Shown here piece by piece: positions 1-6,538 of a stretch of 6,955 bases of DNA (the stretch's first letter is position 1; every line of letters begins with the position of its first letter). Below the pieces are notes generated by a model. That model was not told the origin of the DNA and ran no database searches. It saw only the letters and a program-made list of their open reading frames with translations. Origin of the DNA: Betaproteobacteria bacterium SG8_40 (GTDB taxonomy: Bacteria; Pseudomonadota; Gammaproteobacteria; Burkholderiales; Eutrophovitaceae); NCBI GenBank assembly GCA_001304425.1, contig LJTS01000143.1, positions 1-6,955 of the forward strand, given 5' to 3'. A program made the translations under genes and the position numbers.

Positions 1-1
1 C

Positions 2-520
2 GCCGGACGTGTCGGCGCCTATGCCGTGCAGTTTGCAAAGCTCGGCGGTGCACGGGTCACGGCCACCGCGGCGGCAGGAGACGCCATGGCAGTCGAACAA
101 CTGGGCGCCGCGCGGTGTTTCGATTATGCGGATCCGGAGCTGACTTCGAAATTGCGCGACGCTTCCGGCAAACAGGGCTACGACCTGATCATCGAACCCC
201 GCTTCGGCAGCAACATTGAAATGAATGCGCGCATTCTGTCGCGTAACGGCGTGATCGCGGCATACGGATTCGACGACAATCCTTCGCCGGCGGTACCAGC
301 GAGGCAGTTGTTGATGCGCAATGCCACCTGCCGTTTCATCGGCATTTTCGGGCTCAGCCAGCAGGAGCAGGTGACGGCGATGCTGCAAGTCGGTGATTTA
401 CTGGCGCGTGGCGGCGTGCAGCACCGGGTCGGAATGGAAGCCGGACTTGCCGGCGCTGCGAGTGCTCACCAGCGAATTGAGGCCGGTGGCCTGTCGGGCG
501 CTGCACTGATCTCGATCTGA
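2..520 (+). CDS. Zinc-type alcohol dehydrogenase / NADPH:quinone oxidoreductase, C-terminal half (5' partial)
   Basis: The reading frame is open from the first bases, so the gene starts upstream of the window; the GTG at 26 lies inside a conserved motif and is not the real start. The visible 172 residues begin with the Rossmann dinucleotide loop (AGRVGAYAVQ, residues 1-10). They continue with a GARVTATA strand and an LGAARCFDY segment, the order seen in the nucleotide-binding half of zeta-crystallin-like quinone reductases of the MDR superfamily. The end, AHQRIEAGGLSGAALISI, matches the usual family terminus (AH..iE.G...G..vv.I). The family reduces quinones or enones with NADPH in the cytosol; the substrate here cannot be told. 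Two usually conserved spots differ: the D.vGG-like loop reads EPRFGS, and the usual GK near the end is GA. The catalytic N-terminal half is out of view, so zinc binding cannot be judged. The family call is firm; the exact enzyme is not. Confidence 0.85.
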   Translation, partial: AGRVGAYAVQFAKLGGARVTATAAAGDAMAVEQLGAARCFDYADPELTSKLRDASGKQGYDLIIEPRFGSNIEMNARILSRNGVIAAYGFDDNPSPAVPARQLLMRNATCRFIGIFGLSQQEQVTAMLQVGDLLARGGVQHRVGMEAGLAGAASAHQRIEAGGLSGAALISI

Positions 521-651
521 AGTCCGGCCGGTTTTCGGGCGCGCCGAATCCGACGCAAGACGTCCCCGCCCACACTTTCTCTGTGCAACGAACCGCGGAG
601 CTGCTTCTTGCGACGGTAACTTGAAGATCAGAAGTTCCCGGAGGAACACGC

Positions 652-1452
652 ATGACGAACGATGCAGCGAAGTTCAGGGGATCGATCCCCGTAAACTACG
701 ACAGGTATCTCGGACCCCACATTTTCGATGGCTATGCCGACGACCTTGCCCGCAGGGTGGCAGCCTTGAATCCCCGGTCGGTGCTGGAGCTGGCAGCGGG
801 CACGGGAATCCTCAGCCGCAAGCTGCGTGACGCGCTTGCCAAACAGTGCGAGCTCATCGCATCCGACCTGAATCCGCCGATGCTGGAAGTGGCAAAGGCA
901 AAATTCCGGTCGGGAGAGTCCGTGCGCTTTCGGGAGACGGACGCGACGAACCTCGCATTCGACGACGGAAGCTTCGACCTCATCGTGTGCCAGTTTGGCG
1001 TCATGTTCTTTCCTGACAAACATCGTTCCTACTCCGAAGCGCATCGCGTGCTTCGCTCCGGTGGAAGTTACTTGTTCAATGTATGGGATTCATGGGAAAG
1101 AAATCCTTTCGCCAGGGCAGTTCATCAAACGGTGGAATCGTTCTTCCCCGGGAATCCGCCAGGCTTCTACAAGGTCCCGTTTGGTTATCACGACGCTCGC
1201 GAGATCGAGGAATCTTTATCGCAAGCGGGCTTCTCCCGTGTGAGTATCGAACGCGTTGCGGTTGATTCCTTGATTCCGTCGCCCAGAGACTTTGCACAGG
1301 GTCTGGTCTTCGGGAATCCGCTGTATGACGAAGTCGTCACGCGTGGCGGCGATCCCCAGGAGGTCTGTGCTGCGGTAGCCACCGCCATCGACCGGGAACT
1401 GGGTTCCGAACTGCACCTGCAGGCGCTTGTTGTTCACGCGGCAAGGAATTGA
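652..1452 (+). CDS. Class I SAM-dependent methyltransferase (Methyltransf_11/25 type)
   Basis: This 266-residue protein has the SAM-binding Rossmann signature. Motif I is VLELAAGTG at 44-52. An acidic residue after strand 2 (SDLN, D72) would bind the ribose. DATNLAFDDGSFD at 97-109 gives the adenine-contact loop and strand 4, followed by QFGVMFFPDK and a VLRSGG turn at 133-138. The length and single domain fit the UbiE/COQ5-like small-molecule methyltransferases. The acceptor is unknown, because the C-terminal half that would set it carries no motif I recognise. The start is well supported: a GGAGG ribosome site at 640-644 lies seven bases before the ATG. The gene lies 131 bp after the oxidoreductase on the same strand. 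I see no clear terminator or strong promoter between them, so co-transcription is possible but unproven. The protein should be cytosolic; there is no signal peptide or membrane segment. Confidence 0.9.
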   Translation: MTNDAAKFRGSIPVNYDRYLGPHIFDGYADDLARRVAALNPRSVLELAAGTGILSRKLRDALAKQCELIASDLNPPMLEVAKAKFRSGESVRFRETDATNLAFDDGSFDLIVCQFGVMFFPDKHRSYSEAHRVLRSGGSYLFNVWDSWERNPFARAVHQTVESFFPGNPPGFYKVPFGYHDAREIEESLSQAGFSRVSIERVAVDSLIPSPRDFAQGLVFGNPLYDEVVTRGGDPQEVCAAVATAIDRELGSELHLQALVVHAARN

Positions 1453-1641
1453 ACGGGCGAACGTCGCCCCGAAGCCGGACAGGTTCTCATTTTGCTGGTC
1501 ACTTTGCTGGTGCTCTACCTCATCGGCATGGCCGGTTCGCGGGCAACCCTCATCAGCCGCCAAGTCTTTGCCGGCAGCTGCGTGGTCATCAGTCCGGTAT
1601 GGGTCATCAAACGTGCAGGCAAGATTCTGCTTGGCGTCTGA
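1453..1641 (+). other. Open frame with a hydrophobic segment; possible small membrane protein or gene remnant
   Basis: Directly after the methyltransferase stop, the same frame stays open to a TGA at 1639-1641. It encodes a hydrophobic stretch (LILLVTLLVLYLIGMAG) and then a basic, moderately hydrophobic tail ending VIKRAGKILLGV. Codon third positions are mostly G or C, as in real genes of this window. A TTG at 1492 would give a 49-residue protein and the ATG at 1528 a 37-residue one; neither has a convincing ribosome site. It could be a small membrane protein, the 3' remnant of a decayed gene, or a chance frame. I do not recognise the sequence. Confidence 0.22.
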
Positions 1642-1705
1642 ATGATGTCTGCTGCCGGTACCAGGCGCCGGGCTGGAAACAGCACGAACGCCCCGTTGTT
1701 GCTTC

Positions 1706-2176
1706 CTATTGCTCCAGCAGCCAGGTGATGAGATCGCCTTTCTCCTGCGGCGTGCAATCGCGGCCGAGCAGATACGTGCAGTTGAATCCGAACCACTTTT
1801 CCACCTTTGCCTCATCGGTGAATCGCTCGGGGTTCGCGGAGGGCGCAAAGGCGAGGATTTGCCGGTGCATTTTCGGCACGCCGTTCGGCCACGTGGCGAA
1901 GCCGCCATGGCAGGCCTTGCACGGGATTTCGTCCTGGTGGGCGAAGGTTTCCTTACGCGGGTCGTCGTGATGACACGAGGCGCACGATACCTGCGAGCCG
2001 TCCTCGATGCGATGCTGCGAAAAGTAGAAAGCGCGGCCGCGCTCGGCGGAGAATCCGCTGAACCCGGGTTCGGCCTGGCGAGCCAGTTCGGCGTAGGCAG
2101 CGAGGAGATCATCCGGCTCTGCGGCCCAGCCGCACGCGCTCCAGAAGATGAATGCGAGCAGCACCAATCGTGTCAT
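1706..2176 (-). CDS. Exported diheme cytochrome c, SHP-like (DUF1924 family)
   Basis: A 156-residue protein with a signal peptide (MTRLVLLAFIFWSACGWAA, cleavage near residue 19), so it acts in the periplasm. Two covalent haem c sites are visible: CASCH at 65-69 and CKACH at 86-90. The C-terminal part (APSANPERFTDEAKVEKWF, then NC...GRDCTPQEKGD) matches the sphaeroides haem protein (SHP)/DUF1924 family. Those proteins carry one high-spin haem whose distal ligand is an Asn beside a disulfide. The equivalents here are N132 and C133-C141, with the same eight-residue spacing. SHP proteins are known to bind O2 or NO and to take electrons from a diheme partner (DHC). The second CXXCH here sits in about 22 extra residues between the first haem and the conserved C-terminal block, which is unlike classical SHP. 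No DHC or cytochrome b561 gene is next to it. The start at 2176 is preferred over the in-frame ATG at 2227 because of the ribosome site and signal peptide. Confidence 0.9.
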   Translation of the reverse strand: MTRLVLLAFIFWSACGWAAEPDDLLAAYAELARQAEPGFSGFSAERGRAFYFSQHRIEDGSQVSCASCHHDDPRKETFAHQDEIPCKACHGGFATWPNGVPKMHRQILAFAPSANPERFTDEAKVEKWFGFNCTYLLGRDCTPQEKGDLITWLLEQ

Positions 2177-2180
2177 GTCT

Positions 2181-2188
2181 TCTCCTTT
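2181..2188 (-). promoter_or_regulatory. Shine-Dalgarno site fixing the cytochrome c start
   Basis: The minus strand reads AAAGGAGA, five bases before the ATG at 2176. It selects this start, which exposes the signal peptide at the N-terminus, over the longer frame starting at 2227. Confidence 0.75.
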
Positions 2189-2230
2189 CGGCGATGCGCC
2201 GATTATAGCGATCACCTGACTCATCATACG
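2188..2230 (-). promoter_or_regulatory. Putative promoter of the cytochrome c gene with a palindrome at the start point
   Basis: The minus strand carries an exact TATAAT at 2207-2202, about 26 bases upstream of the cytochrome ATG. The region 16-18 bases further upstream (about 2224-2231) has no good -35, so an activator may be needed. Just downstream lies a perfect inverted repeat, TCGGCG-ATG-CGCCGA (plus strand 2188-2202). It spans the predicted transcription start and abuts the ribosome site. It could be an operator; a short 5' hairpin is the alternative. Transcription from here would give a leader of only about 20 nt. Confidence 0.4.
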
Positions 2231-2315
2231 GACGTTACGTGCCGAGAGTGAACAGGCTTGCGAGTTTTTCCCCGTAACCGGTTGCCGCTACCCGACGCGT
2301 GCTGCCTCGCCTTAT

Positions 2316-2327
2316 GCGGCATGCCGC
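2316..2327. promoter_or_regulatory. Perfect 12-bp palindrome in the divergent intergenic region
   Basis: GCGGCATGCCGC is its own reverse complement. It lies near the middle of the 284-bp space between the divergent cytochrome c and Sel1 genes, where a shared regulator could bind. In GC-rich DNA a 12-bp palindrome can arise by chance, so this is only a candidate. The rest of this gap shows a GATAAT at 2385-2390 that could be a -10 for the Sel1 gene, but without a matching -35. Confidence 0.2.
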
Positions 2328-2460
2328 GCTTCTCCGTCCGTTTCACGCGCCCCATCGATCAGAAAGTGGCATAAACTCCCTCCGGATAATCCTTCGTTTG
2401 CCCGCCCGGCAACGTGATTACGTCGACGTGCCGCCTGGGTAATCCTGTCACGGGATAGCG

Positions 2461-3045
2461 ATGAGAAGAGCAGTACTTTTCCTGCTGGGCCTGCTCGCAG
2501 TGCTGGCCAGTGCCATTGCCGGTGATTTTGAAGACGGTGTGGCGGCCTATGGCAAACGCGATTACGCAGCTGCGATTTCCAGATTCGGGGTTGCCGCCGA
2601 CCAGGGCGACGATCGCGCGCAATACGCGCTCGGGACCATGTATCACGAAGGCGAGGGCGTTCCAAGAAACCACGAAGCGGCGGCCCGGTGGTACACGAAG
2701 GCCGCGCAACGGGGAAACATCCAGGCGCAGTACTGGTTGTGCATCATGTACCGGGAGGCGATGGGTGTTCCGCGCGATTATGCAGAGTCGCTTTACTGGT
2801 GCACCAGGGCCGCAGAAAACGGTTCGGCGGACGCCCAGTTTGCGGTCGGGCAGTATTACTTCGACGGTTTGGGCTACGGGTTCAAGCGTGATTACCTGCG
2901 CGCTTACATCTGGTACAGCCGTGCCAGCTCACAGGGTAACGAGGAAGCGCAGTTGATGATCGAGACCCTGGAGGGCGAGATGACGTCCCTGCAAGTCGAT
3001 GAAGCGCAACGTCTGGCGCGCGACTGGAAGCCGCGCAAGGACTAG
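2461..3045 (+). CDS. Exported Sel1-repeat (SLR) protein
   Basis: A 194-residue protein. It begins with a signal peptide (basic MRR, hydrophobic FLLGLLAVLASAIA, likely cleavage after A20), so it is probably periplasmic. A TPR-like helical pair at 22-49 (FEDGVAAYGKRDYAAAISRF) is followed by three Sel1-type repeats. These lie at about 51-86, 87-122 and 123-159, each with the A..LG.mY..G.GV.rd...A..Wy..AA..G pattern. The tail is charged. The repeats form an alpha solenoid that usually acts as a scaffold for protein contacts; no catalytic residues are expected. The third repeat has a small insertion (YGFKRDYLRAY). The ribosome site before the ATG is weak (GGGA at about 2452-2455). The gene reads away from the cytochrome c gene and towards the DUF1631 gene, so it appears monocistronic. 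The partner cannot be deduced from sequence. Confidence 0.9.
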   Translation: MRRAVLFLLGLLAVLASAIAGDFEDGVAAYGKRDYAAAISRFGVAADQGDDRAQYALGTMYHEGEGVPRNHEAAARWYTKAAQRGNIQAQYWLCIMYREAMGVPRDYAESLYWCTRAAENGSADAQFAVGQYYFDGLGYGFKRDYLRAYIWYSRASSQGNEEAQLMIETLEGEMTSLQVDEAQRLARDWKPRKD

Positions 3046-3194
3046 GGCATTTGTCGCGCATCATCGGGCTGATTGCCCGGCGTCCCGGCTAACTGAACGG
3101 CAGAAGGCAATCCTTCTATTACCGGGAGTGGTTTGCCAAAGCCGGCCGATACGACGACGCGGATGGGGAAGAAGGCCGGGGCGATGACGAGCAC

Positions 3195-3216
3195 GGGGCC
3201 AGTTAAATCTGACCTC
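3195..3216. repeat. Short imperfect inverted repeat, REP-like (GGGGCCAG...CTGACCTC)
   Basis: Arms GGGGCCAG and CTGACCTC pair almost completely (one G-T position in each orientation) around the loop TTAAAT. It lies 13 bp beyond the stop of the DUF1631 gene. GGGGTCAG...CTGACCCC-type sequences are common as scattered intergenic palindromes linked to REP-associated tyrosine transposases, and this looks like a degenerate copy. It has no T-run, so it is not a standard terminator, though it could protect a 3' end. Confidence 0.35.
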
Positions 3217-3228
3217 TCGCCGGCGGGT

Positions 3229-5493
3229 TCAGACGTCCGGGCTTTCGCCGAACTGCTGCTGGAAGTCTGCGTAGGTCCGGTAGAAATCGTCTTTCATGTC
3301 GGTATCCCGGTATATCGCCATCAGCGTCACCCATGAACCGCGGTCGCTCGGCTCGCGCTTGATCCGCGCATCAAGCACACTGATGGCGTTCTGATACTGA
3401 CCGAGCATGATGAAGCGGTCGATATCGGAAAACATCGTCCGCGTGGCATCCATGACGTTATCCATTTCGGCGCGCAACTTTGCCGAAGGTACTTCGTATG
3501 CCCGGGTTGTGCTGCCGGTAAATTCCGGCGCTCCAGCCTGCTTGGCGCCCGCCGACGGTGCGACCGGGGCCAGTGGTTTCTCCGCGGGGCTCGCGGTCTT
3601 CGCCTTGACCGCATCGGTCAGTTCGGGAATGGCGGCCTTTTCGTCCATCGATGGAAGGTAGTCGAGGCGCATCTCCTCGCCGGTGCCGGCCTCGTCCGGT
3701 TCGTCCTGCATTGAAAGTACATCGGGTTCGCGGGGCGCGCCGTTGGTCCCGGTCTCGACCGGTTGGGTAATGAATTTTGCTGCCTCGAATTCAGGGAATT
3801 CCGGGGTGCTCGCGGATTCTTCGGCAGTTGCCGGTTTTCCGGGCGTAATGTCCGGTGCGGGTTCTTCGGTCCTGCCTTGAGTCACGGGCTTTTCGCCGGG
3901 CGCGTCCACGCCCGCATGTGCCGTCCGGCCGAAAATGGCGGTGTGCGACTTGCGCAGGTAGGCGAAGAATTGCACGCGAACCTCGTCGTCAATGCCGGCA
4001 TAAGCCAGACCGTCGGAGAGACTCTTGAGCAGGTTCGGCAGCACCGCGATCATCTTGCGGCGTTCTTCACGCGTCTCTTTGTTCTCACCGCTCCAGACCA
4101 GCAGATCCACAGTCTTCAGCGCGTTCCTCCACGCCTCGCTTCGCTCGCCTTCCCTTGCATGTATCAGGACGAGCAGCCTGGCCCAATGCTTGGTCAGAAA
4201 CTCGACGATCGGTTGCGGCACGGTGCTGTCATGCAGGCGCGCCTTGATTTCTGCCTGGGCGACGGATTTTGCGAGCACAAGCTTTTGTTGCTGGTCGGCC
4301 AGCCTGGGGCCGCTTTGCGTTTTCAGGTCGGCGTGCTCGTTTACCTCGGCAATGAGGGTGTCAAGCTGCTGGCACAGTTCTTCGAAGACCCTTGTGTCGT
4401 CCTTGTATCCTTCGATGACGCGTTGGACAATCGATTCCAGCTTGACGTAGACCGGGTCGGATACGTTGAGGTCGGCGGGCAGGGCTGCCGCGAGCTCGCC
4501 CAGCTTGTCGAGCATCTGGCGGGCCGGATGACTCTTCCTGGAAAAAAACGTCTTGTCGGCGATTACCAGCTTGAGCATCGGAGTCTGCAGCCGGCCGACG
4601 AGTCCTTTGACCATCGTGGGAATCTTGGGGTCGCTGAACAACTCATCGAGCAACATCGCCATGATGTCCAGGGTCATGGCATCCATCCGGTTGGTGCCGC
4701 GCCGGTCGATATGCTTGACTTCCTGTTGCACGTTGCCCGTTGGCGCTGCTACGCCCGCATTGCCGGGACTTTGTTCCGCAGATGACGTCTTCGTGGTGCG
4801 CTCAATCGAAAACCGGATCTTGGGGAGGATCGAATTCTTGATCAGCAGTGCGCTGACGGCCTTGTAGATGCCGCGGATTTCGTCGAGCACGTAGTCGTCG
4901 AACAGCTTGAGTAGGACCATGCGCACGTCGACGTTCGAATCGGTCTGGCGGCAGGTATGCTTGTAGGCCGCGATGATGGTCTCGGGCGCAAACGGATTGT
5001 CCTCGGACTGCAAATCGGCGTCGCCAACCAGTACGCCGACGCGCTGATCGAGCGCGGCCAGTTCCTCTTCGCAGTATTGACGCAGCCTGGAGGCCATGGC
5101 GTCGAACTTTCGTGACTCGGTCGGATCGTCGTCTTCGGTTGGGTCGAGCGAGGGCAGATCGAGATCGGCAAACTGCTCGCCGATTTTCTTGACCCGGTTG
5201 ACGCGTTCCTGGAATTCGCGAAGAAAATGCATCCGGAACTGGGTGACGATGGCTTCGCGCTGCGAACGGATCTTTTTGCGCGTGACCTCGTAGAGCTTGC
5301 TCGTTTCCGGATCGCGCGACAGGCTCCCGAATGCGGTGAGTGCCTCATCCGCCTCGTCGAACATCCTGGCCAGTGCATCCGAGACGCGCTCACTGATCAG
5401 GTCGTGACACTTTTCCAGAATGATGTCGAACGACGATGCGCCCGAAGTGCGCTTTGGCTTGGGGGCGTTCGGAAATGATGCGACTTGGGACAT
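3229..5493 (-). CDS. DUF1631 family protein with C-terminal TPR-like segment
   Basis: A 754-residue soluble protein (770 if the ATG at 5541 is used). It has the DUF1631 landmarks in order. At about 166-228 is NPFAPETIIAAY...VLLKLFDDYVLDEI..IY followed by ILPKIRF. At about 305-331 is PMLKLVIADKTFF...HPARQMLDKL. At about 437-468 is HWARLLVLIHAREG...W..AL..VDLLVWS. A low-complexity Pro/Ala/Glu linker covers about 525-660. The last 80 residues (LGQYQNAISVLDARIKREPSD..WVTLMAIY..T....DFY..YADFQQQF) look like a TPR pair, similar in style to FimV C-terminal repeats. The function of DUF1631 is unknown to me; some family members occur in genomes with c-di-GMP or type IV pilus systems, but nothing here tests that. 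Neither start has a clear ribosome site. I prefer 5493 because MSQVASFPN resembles a natural N-terminus. The gene appears to stand alone. Confidence 0.9.
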   Translation of the reverse strand: MSQVASFPNAPKPKRTSGASSFDIILEKCHDLISERVSDALARMFDEADEALTAFGSLSRDPETSKLYEVTRKKIRSQREAIVTQFRMHFLREFQERVNRVKKIGEQFADLDLPSLDPTEDDDPTESRKFDAMASRLRQYCEEELAALDQRVGVLVGDADLQSEDNPFAPETIIAAYKHTCRQTDSNVDVRMVLLKLFDDYVLDEIRGIYKAVSALLIKNSILPKIRFSIERTTKTSSAEQSPGNAGVAAPTGNVQQEVKHIDRRGTNRMDAMTLDIMAMLLDELFSDPKIPTMVKGLVGRLQTPMLKLVIADKTFFSRKSHPARQMLDKLGELAAALPADLNVSDPVYVKLESIVQRVIEGYKDDTRVFEELCQQLDTLIAEVNEHADLKTQSGPRLADQQQKLVLAKSVAQAEIKARLHDSTVPQPIVEFLTKHWARLLVLIHAREGERSEAWRNALKTVDLLVWSGENKETREERRKMIAVLPNLLKSLSDGLAYAGIDDEVRVQFFAYLRKSHTAIFGRTAHAGVDAPGEKPVTQGRTEEPAPDITPGKPATAEESASTPEFPEFEAAKFITQPVETGTNGAPREPDVLSMQDEPDEAGTGEEMRLDYLPSMDEKAAIPELTDAVKAKTASPAEKPLAPVAPSAGAKQAGAPEFTGSTTRAYEVPSAKLRAEMDNVMDATRTMFSDIDRFIMLGQYQNAISVLDARIKREPSDRGSWVTLMAIYRDTDMKDDFYRTYADFQQQFGESPDV

Positions 5494-5541
5494 GATGATC
5501 GTCGGTCCGGTTCGGCTGTCCGGGAGGACAAAAAAGTACAT

Positions 5542-6139
5542 GAGTTCATGCGATTACCGTGCCAACTTCAGGCGGATTCATGGCTGGTTTGTACGGGCCC
5601 TGATCGTGCCCTGCCAGCGTAGTCGACTGGCCGGATCGCCTCCGGCTGAACGGCCCTAACTCACGGTTATGTAATGACTTTACAGCGCCGCGAGGGGCCG
5701 CGTTGCTGGCCGGCCGGGCAGGCCCGGCGACCTGTGCCGCGTTGCGCCGAACGCCTGCCTGGCTGATGCCGGGCCCGGACGAACCAATGAATGGTAGAAG
5801 TTTCGGCGGAAAACGGGTTGTCTTGCGAGCCCTGCAAATTCAATCCCGGCGCCCGAAACCGCACTCTGGCGAAAGGCCTGGACATACGGGGCAAGCCCCG
5901 CACTCAACCAGCCATGTGGAGTTCGTGTTTCGCGGATACCGGTCTCATTCGCGGATCTGGCCGACCCGGCAGGAATCAAGAAAGCCCGTATTGCCGCAAG
6001 CGCTCTAGCTTCGCCCGCCGGAAAAAATTGTGTCCTGGCGTAAGTTGCCGAAGATAGGATCGAGTCCTGCAATATGGCAGCCACACTGCGTTTGTCATTC
6101 CCCAACAAGCAGCGCCGCTACGAACTCGTGTTACCAACG
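5542..6139. other. Region of about 600 bp without a recognisable gene
   Basis: Several open frames occur on both strands, the longest being minus 5680-6108. Their translations are rich in Arg, Pro, Gly and Ala with no domain, no ribosome site and no family resemblance, as expected of chance frames in GC-rich DNA. A small GC-rich hairpin lies at 5713-5728 (GCCGGG-CAGG-CCCGGC) without a T-run. The right end flanks the terminator of the former tRNA-Arg gene. The upstream control region of the DUF1631 gene must lie at the left end, but I could not find a convincing promoter. Confidence 0.5.
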
Positions 6140-6177
6140 AAAAACAAAAAAGGGCCCGCAATTCTGCAAGCCCTTTT
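6140..6177 (-). terminator. Rho-independent terminator downstream of the tRNA-Arg remnant
   Basis: On the minus strand, AAAAGGGCTTGC (6177-6166) pairs with GCGGGCCCTTTT (6159-6148) as a 12-bp stem with two G-U pairs and the six-base loop AGAATT. The T-rich tail TTGTTTTT (6147-6140) follows. It begins four bases after the tRNA 3' end, which is the normal place for a tRNA gene terminator. It marks this side as the original chromosomal flank of the tRNA gene. Confidence 0.85.
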
Positions 6178-6180
6178 GAT

Positions 6181-6225
6181 CGGGGCGCCTGGCAGGATTC
6201 GAACCCCCGACCCCCTGGTTCGTAG
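6181..6225 (-). pseudogene. tRNA-Arg(ACG) 3' fragment, probable attachment site (att) of an integrated element
   Basis: Read on the minus strand, the 45 bases from 6225 to 6181 match a tRNA-Arg(ACG) from position 32 to 76. They comprise the anticodon loop CTACGAA with anticodon ACG at 6223-6221, the 3' anticodon stem CCAGG, the variable loop GGGTC, T stem and loop GGGGG-TTCGAAT-CCTGC, acceptor strand CAGGCGC, discriminator C and CCG in place of CCA. Upstream of 6225 the match ends at once: the five bases that should pair with CCAGG do not, and no D arm or 5' acceptor strand follows. The G50-G64 mismatch and CCG end suggest it is no longer functional. A copy of the tRNA 3' end beginning in the anticodon loop is what tyrosine-recombinase integration leaves at the distal junction. 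Simple deletion of the 5' half is the alternative. Confidence 0.85.
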
Positions 6226-6254
6226 GCGATCAGAGATCAATTAACGATATCTAA

Positions 6255-6491
6255 AATCAGTCACTTGCGGCGCTTGCCAACATCGAAACCGATCTAACCC
6301 AGTTACAATCACGGCGCACTCAGTTTCACCAAGACACAAACGCTGACTTTGCGGTACGCGCTGCAAAAGTGTCGGCGGTCACTTGTCGTGCACTTTCGCC
6401 AAGGGCAGCAAACGGCCAATTTCGGCCGTTGGTCGACGATCCTCACTATCGTGCAGCAACTCAAAAATCCTCGTCTGCCGCGCACAGCTAA
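6255..6491 (+). pseudogene. Open frame without start codon, possible gene remnant
   Basis: Between an in-frame TAA at 6252-6254 and a TAA at 6489-6491 the frame is open for 78 codons. It begins QSLAALANIETDLTQLQSRR, a stretch with the look of a real amphipathic helix. There is no ATG, no ribosome site and no recognisable family, and the later half turns Arg/Ser/Ala-rich. It may be a decayed gene inside the island, or chance. Confidence 0.15.
6411..6430. repeat. Inverted repeat with perfect 7-bp arms
   Basis: AACGGCC and GGCCGTT flank the loop AATTTC. There is no T-run on either strand, so it is a poor terminator. It lies downstream of the minus-strand TPR gene and may be part of a dispersed repeat or a remnant. 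Confidence 0.35.
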
Positions 6492-6512
6492 TAGCTTCGG
6501 CGTTCAAAAAAT

Positions 6513-6538
6513 GGGGTCAGCTTTGTGCTTTGTTTGAC
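6513..6538. repeat. GGGGTCAG...TTTGAC motif, REP-like remnant
   Basis: The plus strand has GGGGTCAGCTTTGTGC followed by TTTGTTTGAC. GTCA and TGAC form short inverted ends. The GGGGTCAG end resembles the element at 3195-3216 and the palindrome family often seen with REP-associated transposases. This is recognition by style only. Confidence 0.25.

Noticed and set aside
1216..2112. 298-codon minus-strand open frame
   Set aside because: It overlaps both the methyltransferase and the cytochrome c gene in other frames, has an Arg/Ser/Pro-rich shadow composition and no domain. The cytochrome frame with haem motifs is clearly the real one.
2177..2227. N-terminal extension of the cytochrome c from ATG 2227
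   Set aside because: The longer start puts 17 residues before the signal peptide and has no ribosome site, while the ATG at 2176 has AAAGGAGA five bases upstream.
1709..2251. 180-codon plus-strand open frame opposite the cytochrome c gene
   Set aside because: It is antisense to a gene with a signal peptide, two CXXCH sites and a conserved family ending; its own translation matches nothing I know.
3065..3079. Hairpin CGGGC-TGATT-GCCCG after the Sel1 gene as a terminator
   Set aside because: The stem is only five pairs and no T-run follows, so a rho-independent terminator cannot be supported.
3763..4785. 340-codon plus-strand open frame inside the DUF1631 gene
   Set aside because: It is the antisense shadow of a well-supported DUF1631 coding frame and has no recognisable domain or ribosome site.
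5680..6108. 142-codon minus-strand open frame in the gene-free region
   Set aside because: No ribosome site, Arg/Ala/Pro-rich composition, no domain, and competing frames of similar quality on the other strand.
6181..6225. Functional tRNA-Arg gene
   Set aside because: The D arm, 5' anticodon stem and 5' acceptor strand are absent, the T stem has a G-G mismatch and the end reads CCG.
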